A stretch of DNA of 11,481 nt from Methyloceanibacter sp. (GTDB taxonomy: Bacteria; Pseudomonadota; Alphaproteobacteria; Rhizobiales; Methyloligellaceae). Numbering within the stretch: position 1 is the stretch's first letter; each line of letters begins with the position of its first letter. Below, piece by piece: positions 7,017 through 11,481 of this stretch. The notes under the pieces were generated by a model that saw only the letters and a list, made by a program, of their open reading frames with translations, was not told the origin of the DNA and made no database searches. The position numbers were made by a program, and so were the translations under genes. The DNA is taken from NCBI GenBank assembly GCA_022865725.1, contig JALHTP010000134.1:1-11481 (forward strand), read 5' to 3'.

Positions 7017-8607
7017 AATGCGCCGGCACGAGCGACACCTTCTCCGGCTTCTTCATGAGGAAGACGAGCGGGATGATGGCGAGCGTCACCAGCCCGATGA
7101 ACCAGAACATGTCGTTGAAGGCGAGCATCTGCGCCTGACGGGAAATCTCGTGGGCAATGAGCGGCCCCGACTCCGGCGAATAGGGGTTAAGCCCGTTCTG
7201 GGAGAGGTAGGGCGCGAGGTCGCGGTTATAGGGCGTGATATGCGCCGTGAGCTCGCTGAAATGAATATGCGTCTGCCGCACGAATAGCCAGCTCACGATG
7301 GCGATGCCGGCCGATCCGCCGATGCCGCGCATCAGCGCATAGACGCCCGAGGCCTCGTCGAGTTGCCCTTTCGAAATGCTGGCGAAGGCGACGGCGGTGA
7401 GCGGCACGAAGAACAGCCCGCTGCCGATCCCCGACCAGATGCCCGGTGTGGCGATGCCCCAGAAGTCCACGTAGAGCGTGAAATGCGACATGAGCAGCGT
7501 GCCGACCGCGGTCATGACGAGGCCGGCGGCGACGAGATAGCGCGCATCGAACATCTTGATGAGGATGCTGCCGGTGATCGCCAGCGTGATGGCGCTGACG
7601 ATGGCGCGCGGAATGAAGAGCGTGCCGGCGACGGCCGGCGAATAGCCGAGCAGCCTCTGGCTGAACAGCGGCATCAGCGCCATACAGCCGAACAGGCTGA
7701 TGCCGTAGGCGGTGATGGCCAGCGTGCCGGCGACGAAATTGCGGTCCTTGAGCAGCGACAGATCGATGATGTTGTCGGGCTTGTTCCAGCCTCTGAGGAA
7801 GAAGGCCACGGTGGTGAAGATGGCGACGATGGCGCCCACGACGATCAAGCGTGAGTTGAACCAGTCGCGCATCTGGCCTTGGTCGAGCACGAATTGCAGC
7901 GCGCCCACGGCGAGCACCAATAGCCCCATGCCCACCCAGTCGGTCTTGATGTCCTTGATGGCCCTATGCGGCAGATAACCGATCGACATCAGCAGCGCGA
8001 ACAGGCCGATCGGAACGTTGATGTAGAACACCGTGCGCCAGGAATAGGTCTCGGTCAGATACCCGCCGAGCGCCGGCCCGATCACCGGCGCCACCATGAT
8101 GCCGAGGCCGAAAATGGCCAGCGCCTGGCCAGCGCGGTTGCGCGGGAAGACATCGAGCAGGATCGCCTGGCTCAAGGGGACCAGCGGCGCGCCGAACACA
8201 CCCTGCGCCAGGCGGAACAGCACCATGCTCTCGAGGTTCCACGCCAAGCCGCACAATGCCGACGACACGATGAAGCCGATAATGGCGGTGAGCAGGAGCC
8301 GCCTTCGCCCGAGCCATTTGGAGAGATAGCCGGTGAGCGGCATCACTACGGCGGCGGCGACGATATAAGAGGTGAGGACCCAGGTGATCTGGTCGGAGGT
8401 CGCGCCGAACGCCCCGAGCATATGCGGGAGCGTTACATTGACGATAGTGATGTCCAGCACTTCGAGCACCGCGGTCAGGACCACGGCGATGACGAGCGGG
8501 ATCGGCGGACGTTCGGGGTGAGGCTCGGCGAGGATCGGGCGCGGCGGTTCGGAGGGAGGCTTTCCCCCTTTACGGCCCTTTCCGGCCCCACGCTTGGCGC
8601 GGCTCAT
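7015..8607 (-). CDS. emrB: EmrB-type MFS multidrug efflux transporter (DHA2, 14 TM)
   Basis: A 530-residue proton-driven drug exporter of the inner membrane. The first ~35 residues are a cytoplasmic, Lys/Arg/Pro-rich tail; about 14 hydrophobic segments follow, the number typical of the DHA2 family. Family marks are visible: motif D1 LDITIVNVTLP (51-61, Asp52), motif A GYLSKWLGRRR (93-103), Arg132 in the fourth helix, and the antiporter motif C GIMVAPVIGPALGG (169-182). A longer polar stretch before the last helix (~455-495) is the periplasmic loop usual in EmrB. The ATG shares its A with the TAA stop of emrA (one-base overlap) and has no strong ribosome site, so translation is probably coupled to emrA. 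It should work with EmrA and an outer-membrane TolC-like channel encoded elsewhere. The drug range cannot be read from sequence. Confidence 0.95.
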   Translation of the reverse strand: MSRAKRGAGKGRKGGKPPSEPPRPILAEPHPERPPIPLVIAVVLTAVLEVLDITIVNVTLPHMLGAFGATSDQITWVLTSYIVAAAVVMPLTGYLSKWLGRRRLLLTAIIGFIVSSALCGLAWNLESMVLFRLAQGVFGAPLVPLSQAILLDVFPRNRAGQALAIFGLGIMVAPVIGPALGGYLTETYSWRTVFYINVPIGLFALLMSIGYLPHRAIKDIKTDWVGMGLLVLAVGALQFVLDQGQMRDWFNSRLIVVGAIVAIFTTVAFFLRGWNKPDNIIDLSLLKDRNFVAGTLAITAYGISLFGCMALMPLFSQRLLGYSPAVAGTLFIPRAIVSAITLAITGSILIKMFDARYLVAAGLVMTAVGTLLMSHFTLYVDFWGIATPGIWSGIGSGLFFVPLTAVAFASISKGQLDEASGVYALMRGIGGSAGIAIVSWLFVRQTHIHFSELTAHITPYNRDLAPYLSQNGLNPYSPESGPLIAHEISRQAQMLAFNDMFWFIGLVTLAIIPLVFLMKKPEKVSLVPAH

Positions 8608-9656
8608 TACTGGCTCTGTGCTTTTTCTGTGGTGTCGATGCTCACGTCGGCGCTGGCGCCCACGCGCAGCGGCTTATCCGGGATCGGCTCGCTCGCGATC
8701 CTGATCCTGATCGGGAAACGCTGGGTCACCTTGACCCAGTTGCCGGTGGCGTTCTCAGGCGGGAGCACGGAGAAGGTCGAGCCGGCGCCGGCGCTGATGC
8801 TTTCGACCACCCCGTCGAGCTTCGTGCCCGGATACATGTCGAGGCGGATAGTCGCCGTCTGGCCCGGCTTGATGCGGGCGAGGTCGGTCTCCTTGAAATT
8901 GGCGTCCACCCACCAATGCCCGTCCTCGATCAAAGCGAAGGCGGGCGTGCCGGCCTGAACGATGGAGCCGGGCCGCAAATTGGCATTGGAGACCCAGCCA
9001 TTGGTCGGGGCGGTGACGTGGGTCCTCACCCGCTCATGGGTCGCCTTGTCGAGCCCCGCGGACGCAGCGCGGAGCTGCACCGTGGGCGTGGTCACCGTCA
9101 GCTTGGCGTCTTGCGCCTTGCTGAACTCGGCTTTGGCGTCCTCGTAAGCCTGCACGGCGTCATGCCAGGTCTTCAGCGCATCGGTGAGCGCGGCCGACGG
9201 AGGCTCGCCCGCCTTCTGCGCGTCCTTGGCGTCGCGATATTTGCCGAGCGCGTCCTCGAGCGCCACGCGCTTCGCCTCGAGCTTGGCGGCGGCGGCTTTG
9301 AGAGCGTCGGCGGCGGTGCCGGCGGCGTCGGCGGCCGCGTCGAATTGCGCGCGCGCGTTGCGCAGCGCCGCGTCGTACAGCGTGGGATCGATATCGAACA
9401 GGGGATCGCCCGCCGCGACCTTGTCGTCATCTTGGACATAGACGCGGACGATGGGACCAGAGACTTGCGAGGCCACGCGCACGATGTTGGCGCCGGTATA
9501 GGCGTTGTCGGTGGAGGGGTAGATCTCGGTGTGGCGCCAATAAAGCAGCACGCCACCGATCGTCGCGGCGAGAAGAACGAATAGCACGACCCAGCGATAG
9601 AGTGAGGCTTTGCCTTTCTCGCGCGCGGGCCGGTCGGTCGTAGCGTCCTGATTCAC
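8607..9656 (-). CDS. emrA: EmrA-type membrane fusion (HlyD family) efflux adaptor
   Basis: A 349-residue periplasmic adaptor that joins EmrB to an outer-membrane channel. A short cytoplasmic tail is followed by one membrane helix (~21-39). The first lipoyl half is at ~57-91 and a long Ala/Lys/Asp-rich coiled-coil hairpin at ~95-205. The second lipoyl half spans ~210-245, and the beta-barrel domain holds the EmrA signature FSVLPPENATGNWVKVTQR (295-313). The length suits the family (E. coli EmrA is about 390). The start is GTG, with GAGG in the leader about 9 bases upstream; the hydrophobic anchor is correctly placed behind it. The leader carries a small hairpin GGCCT/AGGCC (9690-9703 on the plus strand). 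The gene is first of a two-gene operon with emrB. No TetR- or MarR-type regulator gene is adjacent, unlike in many emrAB loci. Confidence 0.93.
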   Translation of the reverse strand: MNQDATTDRPAREKGKASLYRWVVLFVLLAATIGGVLLYWRHTEIYPSTDNAYTGANIVRVASQVSGPIVRVYVQDDDKVAAGDPLFDIDPTLYDAALRNARAQFDAAADAAGTAADALKAAAAKLEAKRVALEDALGKYRDAKDAQKAGEPPSAALTDALKTWHDAVQAYEDAKAEFSKAQDAKLTVTTPTVQLRAASAGLDKATHERVRTHVTAPTNGWVSNANLRPGSIVQAGTPAFALIEDGHWWVDANFKETDLARIKPGQTATIRLDMYPGTKLDGVVESISAGAGSTFSVLPPENATGNWVKVTQRFPIRIRIASEPIPDKPLRVGASADVSIDTTEKAQSQ

Positions 9657-10059
9657 GTCTCTCTACCTCGGTCGTGGCGGGGGATGGCCGGCCTCTCCAG
9701 GCCTCAAGGGCCCGCAATTCAAGGTGAAGCGCGGCAGAATGATGACGAGGCTTAAACTGGATGAGTGTCAGGAGCAAGAATTCCCTTGCGATTGAGGGAT
9801 TAAGCCAAATTGCCACGGGTTTCGATTGTTGCAGGCCAAAGGTCTCGCCGCATGTATCGGCCGGTCTTTCCAGCCTGATACTCGCCTTGCAGCCGCGCCC
9901 GGCGTCCGACTTGCGTTGCAACGGGTTTCGTGAACAGTCGATCCTGGCAATGCGGCGTTGGGACGCTGGGAAGCGCAGCGCCTGCAAGCGGCTCGCATGG
10001 CATGCCCCCGCGCCTTTCGAGCGTCTTGAGATAATAAGAACCGGGAGGGAGAAGCTCAA
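9657..10059. other. 403-base divergent intergenic region (emrA / membrane protein)
   Basis: Contains the leaders of two divergent genes and no gene I can support. A 100-codon plus-strand frame (9761-10063) overlaps the next start as ATGA, but its third-position G+C is only about 67% by hand count and it matches nothing I know. On the emrA side there is a short hairpin at 9690-9703. On the other side GATAAT at 10030-10035 lacks a -35 partner, and GGGAGGGAG (10043-10051) is a strong ribosome site for the gene at 10060. No clear operator palindrome or RNA gene was found. Confidence 0.5.
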
Positions 10060-10548
10060 ATGACAACATCGAAATATATCGCGCGGCTGATGGGACCGGT
10101 GATGCTCATCATCGGCATCGGCATGGCCGCCGGCATGCTGATGGAGGGCGAGAGCTATTCAAGCCTGTTGAAGGAATTCATCGCCAGCCGTGCGCTGATC
10201 TTCATCACCGGCATCCTCGCGCTTACGGCGGGGCTGGCGATCGTCAACGTCCATAATCTCTGGGTGCGGGACTGGCGGGTGATGGTGACCGTCCTCGGCT
10301 GGCTGCTGGTCTTGCGCGGCGTCATGCTTCTCGTGTTTCCGGCCGTGGTGCAGACGCTTGGCGACCGCATCGTGGCGTCCCAGTCGGGCATCGTCGCCGG
10401 CGCCGCGATCACGTTCGTGCTCGGCGCCATCCTTTCGATCATGGGCTACGAGGATTTGTGGAGCACAGGAACGCACCGGCAGAGAGCGGCGAGGGCGTCG
10501 TCCTCGGGAACGCGCAGCGCCAAAAAACCGCGCCGGAAACGCGCGTGA
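10060..10548 (+). CDS. Four-helix membrane protein of unknown function
   Basis: I do not recognise a named family. The 162-residue chain has four hydrophobic segments: ~9-28, ~44-65, ~74-97 and ~108-129. They are joined by short loops, one of which carries HNLWVRDWR (65-73). The last ~26 residues are strongly basic (RQRAAR, then KKPRRKRA) and by the positive-inside rule should lie in the cytoplasm, where they may bind acidic lipid or nucleic acid. The ATG at 10060 has an excellent ribosome site, GGGAGGGAG, 8 bases upstream. The gene lies between emrA (divergent) and the thiC riboswitch; the thiC promoter starts right after its stop, so it is probably a separate unit. It is not a known thiamine transporter by any motif I can see. 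Confidence 0.85.
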   Translation: MTTSKYIARLMGPVMLIIGIGMAAGMLMEGESYSSLLKEFIASRALIFITGILALTAGLAIVNVHNLWVRDWRVMVTVLGWLLVLRGVMLLVFPAVVQTLGDRIVASQSGIVAGAAITFVLGAILSIMGYEDLWSTGTHRQRAARASSSGTRSAKKPRRKRA

Positions 10549-10565
10549 GGATGCGGGCGCGGTTT
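10525..10565 (+). terminator. Possible terminator: 10-bp inverted repeat at the gene end
   Basis: AAACCGCGCC (10525-10534) is exactly complementary to GGCGCGGTTT (10556-10565) across a 21-base loop. The left arm lies in the last codons of the membrane protein gene, the stop codon is in the loop, and an A-run (10522-10527) precedes it. Only three Ts follow, so it would be a weak intrinsic terminator. Its right end overlaps the thiC -35 box. Confidence 0.35.
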
Positions 10566-10591
10566 GACATGCACACGCCGAGGTCTACACT
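10564..10591 (+). promoter_or_regulatory. thiC promoter (TTGACA - 16 bp - TACACT)
   Basis: TTGACA (10564-10569) is a perfect -35 hexamer. TACACT (10586-10591) matches four of six -10 positions after a 16-base spacer. The predicted start, seven bases on, is G10598, which is exactly where the first helix of the TPP aptamer begins. That agreement makes the promoter credible. Confidence 0.6.
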
Positions 10592-10597
10592 CGTCCT

Positions 10598-10711
10598 GTT
10601 CCGAGGGGAGCCCCAGGGAAGGGGCTGAGAGTCCGCTGCTTTCGCGTGAGCGAGGGCCCGGCGGAGACCCTTCGAACCTGATCCGGGTCATGCCGGCGAA
10701 GGGACGGGAAC
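10598..10711 (+). promoter_or_regulatory. TPP riboswitch (thi-box) aptamer
   Basis: All conserved blocks are present in order: GGGGAGCCCC (10605-10614), CTGAGA (10625-10630), GAACCTGAT (10674-10682), then CCGGGTCATGCCGG (10683-10696) and CGAAGGGA (10697-10704). The closing helix P1 is GTTCC (10598-10602) with GGAAC (10707-10711). AGCCCC (10609-10614) pairs with GGGGCT (10621-10626) as P3. An extra arm, 10632-10665, sits after CTGAGA: TCCGC pairs with GCGGA, and TCGC/GCGA carries a GTGA tetraloop. The element binds thiamine pyrophosphate and sits directly before thiC, the usual target, so it should repress thiC when TPP is abundant. Confidence 0.96.
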
Positions 10712-10736
10712 TTGCTCGTGTCCGCTTCTCCGGTAT

Positions 10737-10761
10737 CTCCCTTTGCCCGTCTTCCAGGGAG
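10737..10761 (+). promoter_or_regulatory. Expression platform: Shine-Dalgarno sequestering hairpin
   Basis: CTCCC (10737-10741) pairs with GGGAG (10757-10761), which is the ribosome site of thiC (7 bases before the ATG at 10769). The same pyrimidine arm, TCCCTT (10738-10743), is also exactly complementary to AAGGGA (10699-10704) in the aptamer. With TPP bound the aptamer keeps AAGGGA, freeing the arm to hide the ribosome site; without TPP the alternative pairing would expose it. No T-run is present, so control looks translational rather than by termination. This is inferred from pairing by eye. Confidence 0.55.
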
Positions 10762-10768
10762 CATATCG

Positions 10769-11481
10769 ATGAACAAGCCCCTCGACCCGAAAGACATGAC
10801 GACGCCGAAGGTGACGACGGGATCGCTGCCCGGGAGCCGCAAGGTCCATTCGGCGCCGCAAGGCCACGCCGATCTCGCCGTGCCGTTGCGCGAGATCGCG
10901 CTTTCGGGCGGTGAGCCGCCGTTCCAGGTCTATGACACATCGGGGCCCTATACCGATCAAGGGGCCGAGATCGATGTGAAGCGCGGCCTTCCCCTGTTGC
11001 GCGCGCCTTGGATCGAAGCGCGCAGAGGCACGCTTGTGACGCAGCTCGAGTTCGCCCGCGCCGGCATCGTCACCAAGGAAATGGTGTTTGTCGCCCATCG
11101 CGAGAATCTTGGACGGCAACGCGCCGCCGATGAGGCGGAAGCGCGTCTCGCCGACGGCGAAAGCTTCGGCGCCGCGCTGCCGGCTTTCGTGACGCCGGAG
11201 TTCGTGCGTTCGGAAGTCGCCCGCGGCCGCGCCATCATCCCCGCCAATATCAATCACCCCGAATCCGAGCCGATGATCATCGGGCGGAACTTCCTCACCA
11301 AGATCAACGCCAATATCGGCAACTCCGCCGTGACCTCGTCCGTGGAGGAGGAGGTAGAGAAGATGGTGTGGGCGATCAGGTGGGGCGCCGACACGGTGAT
11401 GGACCTCTCCACGGGGCGCAACATCCATTTGACGCGGGAATGGATCATCAGGAACGCGCCGGTGCCGATCGGCACGGTGCC
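10769..11481 (+). CDS. thiC: Phosphomethylpyrimidine synthase ThiC (3' end beyond window)
   Basis: ThiC is a radical-SAM enzyme that rearranges aminoimidazole ribotide into hydroxymethylpyrimidine phosphate, the pyrimidine half of thiamine. The window holds 237 codons of a protein usually about 610 residues long. Recognisable ThiC segments are YDTSGPYTD (55-63), the RENLGR stretch (111-116), IIPANINHPESEPMIIGRNF (156-175), KINANIGNSAV (178-188) and WGADTVMDLSTG (205-216). The C-terminal CxxCxxxxC iron-sulfur motif lies beyond the right edge and cannot be checked. The ATG is chosen for the AGGGAG site 7 bases upstream and the preceding TPP riboswitch, which regulates it. In relatives thiC often heads a thi operon; here the downstream genes are not visible. 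The reading frame is open to the edge. Confidence 0.98.
   Translation, partial: MNKPLDPKDMTTPKVTTGSLPGSRKVHSAPQGHADLAVPLREIALSGGEPPFQVYDTSGPYTDQGAEIDVKRGLPLLRAPWIEARRGTLVTQLEFARAGIVTKEMVFVAHRENLGRQRAADEAEARLADGESFGAALPAFVTPEFVRSEVARGRAIIPANINHPESEPMIIGRNFLTKINANIGNSAVTSSVEEEVEKMVWAIRWGADTVMDLSTGRNIHLTREWIIRNAPVPIGTV

Noticed and set aside
7966..8958. 330-codon plus-strand frame spanning the emrB start and emrA
   Set aside because: Antisense shadow of two well-supported genes; rich in Arg, His, Asp and Gln with no domain-like pattern.
9918..9957. EcfG-type stress promoter (GAAC ... CGTT) upstream of the membrane protein gene
   Set aside because: The spacing between the two elements is about 20 bases rather than 16-17, and the first G of GGAAC is replaced by T.
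1..11481. A new multi-gene defence, mobile or biosynthetic system
   Set aside because: The genes are unrelated single units in alternating orientation, with no integrase, transposase, toxin-antitoxin pair, CRISPR repeats or clustered unknown genes.

Overview
The window is high-G+C, densely coded bacterial chromosome. It most likely comes from an alphaproteobacterium of the order Hyphomicrobiales (Rhizobiales). The pointers are strong G/C third-position bias, several GTG/TTG starts, short gaps, an EmrAB pump, a thiC gene behind a TPP riboswitch, and a hairpin repeat at 6968-7016 that I recall as a common dispersed element of rhizobial-type genomes. I see no phage, transposon, CRISPR or tRNA. 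No new multi-gene system is convincing; this is mostly ordinary accessory and housekeeping metabolism with a few details worth checking.

Layout. 1-100: a hairpin-rich non-coding stretch cut by the left edge, perhaps the end of a structured RNA. 123-1493 (+): flavin-containing monooxygenase. 1503-2546 (-): exported alpha/beta hydrolase, tail-to-tail with the monooxygenase and probably co-transcribed behind the malic enzyme at 2609-4279 (-). A divergent spacer leads to a CorA/ZntB-type metal transporter at 4466-5452 (+), which converges within 15 bases on a short-chain dehydrogenase at 5468-6265 (-). A second divergent spacer leads to a small exported cysteine-containing protein at 6469-6837 (+). 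Two inverted-repeat elements at 6927-7016 separate it from emrB (7015-8607, -) and emrA (8607-9656, -), an efflux pair with overlapping stop and start codons. A 400-base spacer follows, then a four-helix membrane protein at 10060-10548 (+). Last come a promoter, a TPP riboswitch (10598-10711), a probable Shine-Dalgarno sequestering hairpin and the first 237 codons of thiC (10769 to the right edge).

How the parts work together. Only three groupings have real support. Malic enzyme and the hydrolase share a strand with a 62-base gap. EmrA and EmrB form the inner-membrane part of a tripartite exporter whose outer-membrane channel is not here. The riboswitch should turn thiC down when thiamine pyrophosphate is plentiful, probably by hiding the ribosome binding site. 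The other genes are single units in alternating orientation.

The observations most worth checking are the short-chain dehydrogenase with two substituted catalytic-tetrad positions, the mutually exclusive pairings around the thiC ribosome binding site, the extra riboswitch arm, and the two-module repeat beside emrB.
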